A DNA stretch of 64,000 nt from Mycolicibacterium rhodesiae JS60 (GTDB lineage Bacteria > Actinomycetota > Actinomycetes > Mycobacteriales > Mycobacteriaceae): the NCBI GenBank assembly GCA_000230935.2, contig AGIQ01000001.1:620001-684000 (forward strand). The letters run 5' to 3'. The notes beneath the pieces are model-generated. The model was not told where the DNA came from and made no database searches. It saw only the letters and a program-made list of their open reading frames with translations. Positions 34,943 to 42,605 of this stretch are shown one piece after another. The translations under genes and the position numbers were made by a program. The first letter of the stretch is position 1. Each line of letters starts with the position of its first letter.

Positions 34943-35074
34943 GTGGTCGATCAGAAAGAGCGAAAGCGTAAGCGGGCGCTCATCATCGTGCAGGTTGTCA
35001 TCTACGGATACCTGCTGGCGATGTTCGGAATCCAGCTCTACATGTCGTTCACCCGGGGCTGGTGGGATTTGTGA
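34943..35074 (+). CDS. Single-helix membrane microprotein (43 aa)
   Basis: GTG at 34943 after GGAAAGGTGG. A basic N-terminus (VDQKERKRKRA) is followed by one TM helix (LIIVQVVIYGYLLAMFGIQL) and a short end SFTRGWWDL. The stop TGA overlaps the GTG of the second membrane gene as GTGA, showing translational coupling. It is positionally equivalent to the 34-aa gene beside A1 but not similar in sequence. It is inferred to be a small subunit or assembly factor. Confidence 0.75.
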   Translation: MVDQKERKRKRALIIVQVVIYGYLLAMFGIQLYMSFTRGWWDL

Positions 35075-35772
35075 CCGCGTCGTCGGTCGGCCGCACCGAG
35101 GGCTCGGTCGGCCTCGAGGATCACCACGAGCAGTCGCGGCTGGCGCAGCGTCGGGCTGACAAGTGGATGATCGTGGGTGCCGCCCTGATGGGGATGTGGG
35201 CGCCCGGACTGATCGGGTTTCCGATCTTCATGCGCGGGGTGTGGCTGCAACGCCAGGCGCTGCGGGCAGGACTGTCGGTCCGCCCGATGATCGTCACGCT
35301 GATCGGCTATCTCGTTCTGATCGACGGTGCACTCAACAGCCTGGGCTGGGCACTGGACCTCGTCGCCAATCACACCCTGATCAACCGGGTGTTGATGGTG
35401 GGCTGGGGCGCGATGTTCGATGCCGGCTACTTCTGGCATTACAACGAACTGTGGGTCGGCGGCGCGGCGGGTCCGGGTGAAAAGGCTTGGGTCGCCGGCC
35501 TGATCCTCACGGTGTTCGCCATGCGCTGCGCCGCCGCGATCGGGTTTTTGCAGATGAAGCGGTGGGGTCATCAGTGGATGATCGTGACCTGCTGGATGGG
35601 CGTGGTGATCTGGTGCGGCTATGTGTTCAACATGACGATGTATGCCGATGTCCGCTACGCCGGTGTGGTGTTGCCGGTGATCGGCTGGTGGCTCTACGAC
35701 ATCTTCTACATCACACCGTTTCTCGCGATCCCGTATCTGCACACGGTCAACCGCGAAATCTTCTCCGACTGA
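35071..35772 (+). CDS. Polytopic membrane protein A2, paralogue of A1
   Basis: 233 residues with the same topology as A1. The N-terminal 154 residues are clearly related but diverged (for example [19 protein letters not shown] against [19 protein letters not shown]), and the last 79 are identical. The short N-terminal region before TM1 differs in length and composition. Two paralogues kept in one operon could form a heteromeric membrane complex. Conserved H, E, D and C residues sit next to helix ends. Family not recognised. Confidence 0.8.
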   Translation: MTASSVGRTEGSVGLEDHHEQSRLAQRRADKWMIVGAALMGMWAPGLIGFPIFMRGVWLQRQALRAGLSVRPMIVTLIGYLVLIDGALNSLGWALDLVANHTLINRVLMVGWGAMFDAGYFWHYNELWVGGAAGPGEKAWVAGLILTVFAMRCAAAIGFLQMKRWGHQWMIVTCWMGVVIWCGYVFNMTMYADVRYAGVVLPVIGWWLYDIFYITPFLAIPYLHTVNREIFSD

Positions 35773-35773
35773 A
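35533..35773 (+). repeat. Duplicated block, copy 2 (gene-conversion tract)
   Basis: This is the partner of 32253-32493 at an offset of 3280 bp: 197 bp with no differences, then two substitutions (35730 and 35733), then identity through 35773. The preceding 450 bp of the two genes differ at many synonymous and non-synonymous sites. Confidence 0.95.
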
Positions 35774-35782
35774 GGGATTCCC

Positions 35783-36187
35783 GTGACTACCACCGAAGAG
35801 AAGATCGCGGATCTCCCGCCGGGCACCACCCCGTACTACGCGCGGATGCACAAGTGGATCAAACGCGCCGTCCTGGTGTGTCTGGTCGCGCTGGTCGTCG
35901 AGGGCGCGTTCACCCTGCCGTTCATGGCGGTGTACTACGGGTATCCGACGCTGAGCCTCACCGAGATCTGCAGTGAGCTGCTGAAGGTGCGCTACTCCGA
36001 TGACAGATTGGAGTGCAAGTACCCCTACCCGCCGTTGGGTCCGCCCGAAGGAGCGGCGGGCAAGGCCACCGCCCAGGACCAGTGGGGCATTCAGCCGATC
36101 CCGAAGTACCACCGGATCGGATTCCGGGAATTGGTCCGTATTCACGACGAGCGCATCGCAAGGCAGGCGCAACAGGACGGCCGCTGA
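35783..36187 (+). CDS. Membrane-anchored protein with exported cysteine-containing domain
   Basis: 134 residues, 10 bp after A2 and the last clear gene of the operon. A cytoplasmic N-terminus (1-30) precedes one TM helix (about 32-56, [21 protein letters not shown]). The exported part contains [17 protein letters not shown] (two Cys 16 apart), a Pro/Tyr-rich stretch ([12 protein letters not shown]) and a C-terminal helix ending [11 protein letters not shown]. The Cys pair could form a disulfide or bind metal. No family recognised. The gene uses ATG or GTG within CCCGTGACTACC; I take the GTG at 35783. Confidence 0.75.
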   Translation: MTTTEEKIADLPPGTTPYYARMHKWIKRAVLVCLVALVVEGAFTLPFMAVYYGYPTLSLTEICSELLKVRYSDDRLECKYPYPPLGPPEGAAGKATAQDQWGIQPIPKYHRIGFRELVRIHDERIARQAQQDGR

Positions 36188-36236
36188 GCGATACTGCGGG
36201 AGTGGTCGAAGTCCGGGAAGCAGGGGGGAGTCGCCG

Positions 36237-37028
36237 GTGAGCGGGTGGATTGTCAGCAACATCCCGCCTGGGCTGCTTCTCGTCGGTCTGTTCGCCGTTG
36301 TCGCGGGCATCGCGATGCTCCTGGTGAGGTGGGTTCGACGGCGGTTCCCTGCCCTGACCCGTGACGAACACAATGACGTCACCAAATTCACCTACAGCTT
36401 CATCGGCTTCATCTACGCGTTCTTCATTGGTTTCGTCGTCTCGTCGATGTGGGGACAGATCAACACCGCCGATGCGAACGCCCGGGCCGAGGGTGCCGCC
36501 GCAGTCGAGATGGCTAGGGATATCGATGTTTTCGCCGTCGGGGACGCCGACCGTATCCGGCAGAGCCTACTGGGGTACGAGCGAGCCGCGATCGCCGAGT
36601 GGGACAGCGGACTTGGCAGCCGTTCACCGGAGGCCGATGCCGCGCTGGCCCGGTTATCGGCGGCCTACCATCAAGTCAACGCGACGACCGAGAGTCAGAA
36701 GAGCCTGTTGGCGACGTCATATGCCAACCTGGACAAGGTGAGTCAGGCTCGTACCGTCCGACTGTTGACCGCCCGTGAAGACAGCGGTCCGCCGTGGCCG
36801 CTGTGGGCCGTCATCTTCCTCACCAGCGCCATGGTTTTGGGTACCGTCGTCATCTACGGCGTCGAGAGGGCCGGGATGCACTACCCGATGGTGGCGATTG
36901 TCGGCCTCATCGTCGCGACCAATCTGTTCCTCATCCTCGAGCTGTCCCACCCGTTCATCGGCGGCATCTCGACGACGTCAGATCCTCTGCACGAGGTTGT
37001 TTCGGTCCTCACCGGACCGCCCCGCTAG
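36237..37028 (+). CDS. DUF4239 (bestrophin-like) membrane protein
   Basis: 263 residues from a GTG at 36237, with GGGGGAG 7 nt upstream. Two N-terminal TM helices (about 10-30 and 50-70, with YSFIGFIYAFFIGFVVSSMW), a long alpha-helical soluble region (about 75-185), and two C-terminal TM helices. This is the DUF4239 layout. It follows the operon by 49 bp on the same strand and may be co-transcribed, but it is a widespread family that also occurs alone. Channel-like function is an inference. The 3' end overlaps the convergent TetR gene by 20 bp. Confidence 0.82.
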   Translation: MSGWIVSNIPPGLLLVGLFAVVAGIAMLLVRWVRRRFPALTRDEHNDVTKFTYSFIGFIYAFFIGFVVSSMWGQINTADANARAEGAAAVEMARDIDVFAVGDADRIRQSLLGYERAAIAEWDSGLGSRSPEADAALARLSAAYHQVNATTESQKSLLATSYANLDKVSQARTVRLLTAREDSGPPWPLWAVIFLTSAMVLGTVVIYGVERAGMHYPMVAIVGLIVATNLFLILELSHPFIGGISTTSDPLHEVVSVLTGPPR

Positions 37029-37614
37029 TGCCGACCGGAAGCCTGATCCCGGTGCCGGCGCTCATGTCGAACGCGGGTGCCACGAAGCGCTCCAGCACCT
37101 CTCGCTCGTCACGAACATTAGCGATGGGCGAGTATGCCAGCGATACCACCACGCGTACGATCCATTGCGCCGCTTGCGGATCGTCGGTGATTCCGGTGAG
37201 TTCGGCGGCCAGGTGAGCGAGCACCGGCGAGGAATGCAGCTCTTTGACGTCCGGTAGGTTGCCCGCACTGAGCATCAGGCGGCGCAGCGGATCGGATCGG
37301 ATCTGCTGCAGCGCCACGGTGATTGCGGCGATCACCCGTTCCGAACCGCTGAGCCCGTCGACGGCCCGTCGGACCTTGTCGATGATGGCCGCCGCCAGTC
37401 GCGTCAGAACGGCGTCCCGGATCGCAGCCTTGCCCCCGGCATGGCGATAGACCGTCGCCCGCGAGCAGTGGACCTTCGCGGCCAGAGTGTCGATGTCGAG
37501 GGCGTCCAGACCGTCGCGGATGACGAGTTCGGTGGCCGCCGCATAGATGCGATCCGCCGCTGCTGCCGACCGATCGCCGCCGACCACCCAATCGTCGCGA
37601 ACCACGGAGATCAT
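37009..37614 (-). CDS. TetR-family regulator next to a P450
   Basis: 201 residues. N-terminal HTH: RIYAAATELVIRDGLDALDIDTLAAKVHCSRATVYRHAGGKAAIRDAV. The C-terminal domain has no recognisable ligand motif. It starts 3 bp from a perfect 14-bp palindrome and is divergent from the P450 gene, so it probably represses itself and the P450. Confidence 0.9.
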   Translation of the reverse strand: MISVVRDDWVVGGDRSAAAADRIYAAATELVIRDGLDALDIDTLAAKVHCSRATVYRHAGGKAAIRDAVLTRLAAAIIDKVRRAVDGLSGSERVIAAITVALQQIRSDPLRRLMLSAGNLPDVKELHSSPVLAHLAAELTGITDDPQAAQWIVRVVVSLAYSPIANVRDEREVLERFVAPAFDMSAGTGIRLPVGTSGAVR

Positions 37615-37616
37615 CT

Positions 37617-37630
37617 TCTCAAGCTTGAGA
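37617..37630. promoter_or_regulatory. Palindromic operator between TetR and P450 genes
   Basis: TCTCAAGCTTGAGA is a perfect 14-bp palindrome, 3 bp upstream of the TetR ATG and 139 bp before the P450 start. It is a likely binding site of the adjacent regulator. Confidence 0.7.
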
Positions 37631-37769
37631 CACTACTGGCTATAGCTCGCCCTATTTGCACAGGTAAGCCCCACCGGGTGAGACAGCTGCCGCGTCCATT
37701 GGGGGAGCAGAGTCGCGACTTTCCCGGCCACGATTGACGCGGTGCATGCCCGCAGCCCAGCGTAAAGAC

Positions 37770-38990
37770 ATGACATTGGCGGATACGGGTCTCGGTCTGG
37801 CGCTGTTCGAGGACCGCTACATCCAGGATCCGCACGAGCTGTATGCGCAGATGCACCAGGCCGGCCATCTGCACCGCATCGGGGACTCGGGCTTTTACGC
37901 CGTGAGTAGCTGGGCGGCAATCAACGAAGCGGTCGCGCGCAGCGGCGACTTCTCCTCCAACCTGACGGCCACGATGATGTATCAGCCGGGCGGTCCCGTG
38001 ACACCATTCGGGATCGGCGAACTCGGCGGAGAAACGCAGGTGCTGGCGACCGCTGACGAGCCCGACCACTCGGTGCACCGCAAGCTTCTGCTGCCGCAGT
38101 TGGCCGCCAAGCGCATTCGTGCGGCTGAACCGTTCGTGGCCGATACCGCGGCGCGACTGTGGGAGGCCAACGCAGGAGACGGTGGTATCGAGTGGATGGG
38201 CGCGATGGCCAACCGCCTGCCGATGATGGTCGTCGCCCGGATCATCGGGGTACCCGACGCCGATGTCGGCACGCTCATCGACTGGGGCTACGCCGCGACC
38301 CAGGTGGTCGAGGGTCTGGTGACCGAGGCTCAAATGGCATCGGCGGGTATCGCGGTGATGGAGCTCAGCGCCTACATCACCGAACAGTTCGGCCGGGCGG
38401 CCGCGGAGCCCCGCGACGACTTGCTCGGCGACCTCGCCACGGCGTGTGCTTCCAACGAGCTGAGTGCCCTGGCGGCGCAGGCGATGATGATCATCTTGTT
38501 CAGCGCAGGCGGAGAGTCCACGGCCTCGCTGATCGGTTCGGCCGCATACCTTCTCGCGACACACGCCGACATCCAGCGACAGCTCCGCGAGCGGCCCGAG
38601 CTACTCGGTGCGTTCCTGGAAGAGGTACTCCGGTACGAGCCGCCGTTTCGGGGGCACTATCGCCACGTCGTCCACGACACCCAGCTGCTCGGTACCGAAC
38701 TCGAGGCCGGATCGCGGCTGCTCCTGCTGTGGGGCGCGGCGAACCGAGACCCGGCCCACTTCGGCGATCCCGACGAATTCCGGCTCGACAGGACAGCGGG
38801 CAAGGGCCACATCAGTTTCGGCAAGGGGGCGCACTTCTGCATCGGAGCGGCACTCGCCCGGCTGGAAGCCCGAATCGTCATCGGTCAACTGCTCGAACGC
38901 ACCTCGACGATCGACGCCGCCGAGATCGGCCGATGGTTACCGAGCCTGCTGGTGCGACGGCTCGAGCGGCTGCAGCTCAGCGTCTCCTGA
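37770..38990 (+). CDS. Cytochrome P450
   Basis: 406 residues from the ATG at 37770 (ATG at 37746 also possible). I-helix SAGGEST, K-helix EEVLRYEP, and heme loop FGKGAHFCIGAAL with Cys357. No membrane anchor, so it is a soluble class I bacterial P450 that needs ferredoxin, none of which is encoded nearby. The acid-alcohol pair is Glu-Ser-Thr within GGEST, a variant of the usual (A/G)Gx(D/E)T. Substrate unknown. It is divergently regulated by the TetR next to it. Confidence 0.93.
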   Translation: MTLADTGLGLALFEDRYIQDPHELYAQMHQAGHLHRIGDSGFYAVSSWAAINEAVARSGDFSSNLTATMMYQPGGPVTPFGIGELGGETQVLATADEPDHSVHRKLLLPQLAAKRIRAAEPFVADTAARLWEANAGDGGIEWMGAMANRLPMMVVARIIGVPDADVGTLIDWGYAATQVVEGLVTEAQMASAGIAVMELSAYITEQFGRAAAEPRDDLLGDLATACASNELSALAAQAMMIILFSAGGESTASLIGSAAYLLATHADIQRQLRERPELLGAFLEEVLRYEPPFRGHYRHVVHDTQLLGTELEAGSRLLLLWGAANRDPAHFGDPDEFRLDRTAGKGHISFGKGAHFCIGAALARLEARIVIGQLLERTSTIDAAEIGRWLPSLLVRRLERLQLSVS

Positions 38991-39006
38991 GTGGAATCTC
39001 CTGGAG

Positions 39007-39531
39007 TCAGCGTCCGCCGCCGACTTCGGCCGGCAGCGGCGGACCGAGGGGCGTCGTCGACGTCGGGGTGGTGCTGGTCGGTGCGGTCGATGTCGTCGGG
39101 GCTGACGACGACGTCGAGGACTGCGATGTCTGGGGACCGTGGAAGTCCAGCCAAGATTCTTTGCGGATCACACCACCGCCGGAGCTGACCACCAGCGAAC
39201 TCGAGCTGACCGTGTAGGTGATGCCGTCGTTGACTGCGGTGTACGAACCGCCGCCCCCGCTGGACGCCGGCAGAATCAGCTTCGCGCCGTCGCGTACCCG
39301 CACGCCGCGGTACTCGTATCCGCTGGATGTCTTGCAGATCGCCACCCGCGAGCTGTCGGTGCTGCCGAAGAGGACGGCAGTATCCGAACAGCGCGCTGTC
39401 GAGTCGACGTAGCCCTGTGAATCGAAGGAGGGGGCGGCGCCGGCCTGCGGCAGTGCGGTCAGGAGCAAAGCGGAACATGCCGCAGCCGCCGCAACGCCGG
39501 CGGCGCGGATCGCGTGAGAAGGCATCGCCAT
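39007..39531 (-). CDS. Secreted Ser/Thr-rich protein
   Basis: 174 residues from the ATG at 39531 (another ATG at 39525). A signal peptide ends near AGA/APSF. The mature domain (about 30-125) has two Cys (ARCSDT, AICKTS), likely a disulfide, and beta-like GGGGSYTAVNDGITYTVSSSS. The C-terminal 40 residues are Ser/Thr/Pro low complexity and probably extended in the envelope or O-mannosylated. Function unknown. Confidence 0.7.
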   Translation of the reverse strand: MAMPSHAIRAAGVAAAAACSALLLTALPQAGAAPSFDSQGYVDSTARCSDTAVLFGSTDSSRVAICKTSSGYEYRGVRVRDGAKLILPASSGGGGSYTAVNDGITYTVSSSSLVVSSGGGVIRKESWLDFHGPQTSQSSTSSSAPTTSTAPTSTTPTSTTPLGPPLPAEVGGGR

Positions 39532-39712
39532 CCACGACACCACGCCCGCTGCGGTCGGGCGACTGTCGATGCCGAGAATCCACGCGATCGTTAGTTTCCT
39601 GAGACCGGGGCCAGGGCGTTTGTAGACAGATTTGCATTTGTGTACTGTGACCGAGCGCACAGTCAGAGTGGCTGGGCGTCGTACCAGCGTTGGGGATCAG
39701 ATGGAGTTTGGG

Positions 39713-40906
39713 ATGCGAGATCGTGCTCTGAAAGTGCTTGCGACGGTCCTCTCGGCCGTCGCTCTGTTCCTGGTATCAGCGCTACCCGCCTGGGCCGCCG
39801 ACTCGATCACCCTCACCTGGGTGCGCCACGGGGAGTCCTACGGCAACATCGCCGGTGCCGGGATCGACACGAAGGTGCCCGGGCCTGAATTGACCGAGCT
39901 CGGCGAGCAGCAGGCCGAAGCCATCGCGCAGCAGCTCAAGGACGGTGGTTACGACAGCATCTACGTCTCGGACATGATCCGCACCCACCAGACCGCCGCC
40001 CCGTTGGAGACCCTGCTGTCGATGAACGGAATCGAAGAGGGTGGTTTCCGGGAGATCAGCGCAGGCATGTTCGAGGGATCGCCGATCGACAGCGGCCTGG
40101 GTCGCATCGGCTACTTCCTGATCCCGGTGGCCTGGACGCTCGGGCTGCGCAGTCTGCCAATTCCGCTCGGCGAGAACGGAAACGAGTTCGAGGCGCGGGT
40201 CAACGATGCGCTCGCCAGCGTCATCGCAGCAGGCGACACCGACCCGGTGATCTTCTCGCACGGCGCGACGATCATGGTCTGGACGATGATGAACGTCGAC
40301 AATCCGGACGTCATGCTGATGCTCACGCACCCGCTCGGTAACACCGCAGTCGTCGTCGTCACCGGCAATCAGGAGGACGGCTGGATGCTGCAGAGCTGGG
40401 ATGGTGTTGCGGTGAGCCAGAATCCGGGGCTCGGCGGCAAGATGTTCGTCAACCTCCGCAACCTGGTGGTGGCGCCGCAGACCGCGGTCTACAACGTCGT
40501 CCAGGCCGTCAAGTCCCGCGACCTGAACCAGATCGTGGCAGCCGTTCGTGATGGCGTCGTCAATGTCGCCAAGGCCGGCGTGGAGTTCGTGCGGGCCTCG
40601 GTGACCGACATCGCCGAGGCGATCCGCGGCGCGCTCCCGGGTGCGGCGGCGGCCAAGCCCGCTGCTACCAAGGTCAAGTCGGCCGCGGCCACCGTCGAGA
40701 CGACTGCGAACGGTGCGACAGATCTGACCGACGGCAACAAGGCCGAACCCGGCAAGGCCGGTGCTGCGACGAGCCGGCGTGCCGGCTCGTCCCAGGTGGC
40801 GTCGGACGAAGACGGCCAGAGCGCGACGACCGGAACGGCAGACGGGGGAGCCAAGAAGGGCACCGGCTCGAGCCGGCGGGCCAACGCGCAAAAAGCGGCT
40901 GCCTGA
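39713..40906 (+). CDS. Exported histidine-phosphatase-superfamily protein
   Basis: 397 residues from the ATG at 39713 (ATG at 39701 also possible). A signal peptide ends PAWA/ADS. The phosphatase core begins TLTWVRHGESYGN with the catalytic RHG, and FSHGATIM supplies the second His. Residues about 230-300 are an unusual helical extension, and the last 100 are Ala/Lys/Ser-rich and probably disordered. It is exported, so it acts on an envelope phosphoester or a secreted substrate. The Lys/Arg-rich tail could bind the cell wall. It ends in a hairpin shared with the convergent gene. Confidence 0.85.
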   Translation: MRDRALKVLATVLSAVALFLVSALPAWAADSITLTWVRHGESYGNIAGAGIDTKVPGPELTELGEQQAEAIAQQLKDGGYDSIYVSDMIRTHQTAAPLETLLSMNGIEEGGFREISAGMFEGSPIDSGLGRIGYFLIPVAWTLGLRSLPIPLGENGNEFEARVNDALASVIAAGDTDPVIFSHGATIMVWTMMNVDNPDVMLMLTHPLGNTAVVVVTGNQEDGWMLQSWDGVAVSQNPGLGGKMFVNLRNLVVAPQTAVYNVVQAVKSRDLNQIVAAVRDGVVNVAKAGVEFVRASVTDIAEAIRGALPGAAAAKPAATKVKSAAATVETTANGATDLTDGNKAEPGKAGAATSRRAGSSQVASDEDGQSATTGTADGGAKKGTGSSRRANAQKAAA

Positions 40907-40955
40907 CATAGGGATTGAGGTCCCCCTCCGGTTCGGAGGGGGACTCCCATGTCAG
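40903..40955. terminator. Hairpin spanning both stop codons of two convergent genes
   Basis: An inner 10-bp GC-rich stem (TCCCCCTCCG with its complement, 3-nt loop) and an outer 7-bp stem (CTGACAT/ATGTCAG) that contains the plus-strand TGA at 40904-40906 and the minus-strand stop at 40952-40954. No T tract follows. Confidence 0.65.
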
Positions 40956-41704
40956 CCCAGGTATTGCGACTCGAGCACCAGGTCCGGGAGCAGATTCTGA
41001 TACTCCACGTGACTGCGGTGTTCGATTGTCTCCCAAGCCCGGCCCTGCTGCTCACGCATGTAGCGCCGGTACTTCGGAGCGCCGGGAAAGCGCACATTGT
41101 CGGCCACGACGACGGCGCCCCGTCGTAGCCAGCCACGATCGAGGATGCTCAGCAGATCAGCGAGGTAGGCGTTCTTGTTGTGATCGATGAACAGGAAATC
41201 CAGTGTGCCTGAGTCGAATCCGTACTCATTACACAGAGTGTCGAGGGTCGTTCCACCGTCGCCGATCGTACCTACCACGCACGTGATGCGATCTTGAACG
41301 CCCGCATGTGCCCAAATACGCCGGGCCACTGCCGCATTCGCCGCTGCCAGTTCTATCGAGAAAATCCGGGCCGTTGGCGCGGCGCGAGCGATCCGCAGTG
41401 CGCCGTAGCCACAATAGGTGCCCAGCTCGAGCACCAGCTGCGGATCTGCCCGCCGGATCGCGGCGTCGAGGAGCCGGCCCTTCTCGTCGCCGACATTCAC
41501 CAGAAACGCCTTCGCGTACGCGTACTCATCGATGGTGGCCAATACGTCGTCGATATCGCCTCGGCGGGCGTTGGCCTCGACGTAATCGGCCGCTTCGGCC
41601 TCCCGCCCGTCACCGACCTGACCGGTTCTGTTGAAATTACGGATACCGATGCCGGTGCGGACCACCGACCATCGCAGGAGTGGAAAACGCTGGCCAAGCT
41701 TCAT
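40952..41704 (-). CDS. SAM-dependent O-methyltransferase (COMT-like)
   Basis: 250 residues. The SAM-binding motif LVLELGTYCGYGALRIA is followed by an acidic residue in RIFSIEL. Metal-binding-type FLFIDHNKN and VVADNVRFPGAP segments place it with the catechol O-methyltransferase-like enzymes. The N-terminal 40 residues are amphipathic, and it may be membrane associated. Start 47 bp from the divergent methyltransferase gene. Substrate unknown. A phenolic product of the nearby polyketide genes is a reasonable guess. Confidence 0.85.
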   Translation of the reverse strand: MKLGQRFPLLRWSVVRTGIGIRNFNRTGQVGDGREAEAADYVEANARRGDIDDVLATIDEYAYAKAFLVNVGDEKGRLLDAAIRRADPQLVLELGTYCGYGALRIARAAPTARIFSIELAAANAAVARRIWAHAGVQDRITCVVGTIGDGGTTLDTLCNEYGFDSGTLDFLFIDHNKNAYLADLLSILDRGWLRRGAVVVADNVRFPGAPKYRRYMREQQGRAWETIEHRSHVEYQNLLPDLVLESQYLG

Positions 41705-41751
41705 CTCCCCACGCTACGTTGTGCTCGGGAGTGCCACTGAAGAGGGATTGT

Positions 41752-42588
41752 GTGCGGGCAGATTCGTCACCGCCGGCCGCCCGGGGACGGGGCGGCCGGA
41801 TTCTCGTAGCGATCGGCTACGGCGTCTTTTGTCACGCTGCGTTCGTGTTGGGTGTCGGCGCGATGATGGCCGCGATGTACTTCGGGATGAGCCGCTCACT
41901 GGGCACCCTGTCTGCCCCGTGGAGCTGGATCGCCAACGCGGCGCTGCTGGCCCAGTTCCCGGTCGCCCACTCGCTGCTGCTCACCGGGCGGGGCCGGGCG
42001 TTGGTCAGCCGGCTCGGCCCGGGTGGCACGGGCACGACGCTGGCGCCCACCACGTTCGTCGCCATCGCGTCCCTTCAGGTGCTCGCCCTCTTTGCGCTGT
42101 GGTCACCCTCGGGAACGATCTGGTGGCAAGCGCACGGCGCGGCGCTGGTCGTTCTCTGCGTGCTGTACGGGTGTTCGTGGTTGCTGCTCGGCAAAGCCAT
42201 GTTCGACGCCGGCCTCTCGGTTCAGGTGGGCACCCTGGGGTGGGTCACCTTGTTGCGTGGGCAACGACTCGTCTACCCGAAGATGCCGACGACAGGACTG
42301 TTTCGGCTGATGCGCCAGCCGATCTACGTCGCCTTCACGCTGACGGTGTGGACCGTCCCGACCTGGACGCCCGACCAACTGGCCGTGGCTGCCACTTTTA
42401 CCGCATATTGCCTGGTCGCACCCCTATTCAAGGAGGCTCGGTACCGCCGGATACATGGCGCGGCATTCGACAACTATGCGAGCAGGGTGCCTTATTGGTT
42501 ACCGTGGCCGGGTAGGCCACGAAGTCCTTCGGGGAGGCATTGTGAACCTGCTGCTGGTCGGGTACGTATCAGCAGAAGGCAGGGCTGA
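41752..42588 (+). CDS. Membrane methyltransferase of the NnrU/ICMT superfamily
   Basis: 278 residues from the GTG at 41752, preceded by AGAGGG. Five to six TM helices. The C-terminal catalytic part reads TTGLFRLMRQPIYVAFTLTVW and ends FKEARYRRIHGAAFDNYASRVPYW, the usual motif of isoprenylcysteine methyltransferase-like and MddA-type enzymes. It is the first gene of the plus-strand cluster, 17 bp before mmpL. It may methylate a thiol, carboxylate or phenolic group. MddA-like methanethiol methylation is an alternative. Confidence 0.8.
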   Translation: MRADSSPPAARGRGGRILVAIGYGVFCHAAFVLGVGAMMAAMYFGMSRSLGTLSAPWSWIANAALLAQFPVAHSLLLTGRGRALVSRLGPGGTGTTLAPTTFVAIASLQVLALFALWSPSGTIWWQAHGAALVVLCVLYGCSWLLLGKAMFDAGLSVQVGTLGWVTLLRGQRLVYPKMPTTGLFRLMRQPIYVAFTLTVWTVPTWTPDQLAVAATFTAYCLVAPLFKEARYRRIHGAAFDNYASRVPYWLPWPGRPRSPSGRHCEPAAGRVRISRRQG

Positions 42589-42605
42589 AACCGAAGGACA
42601 GATCA

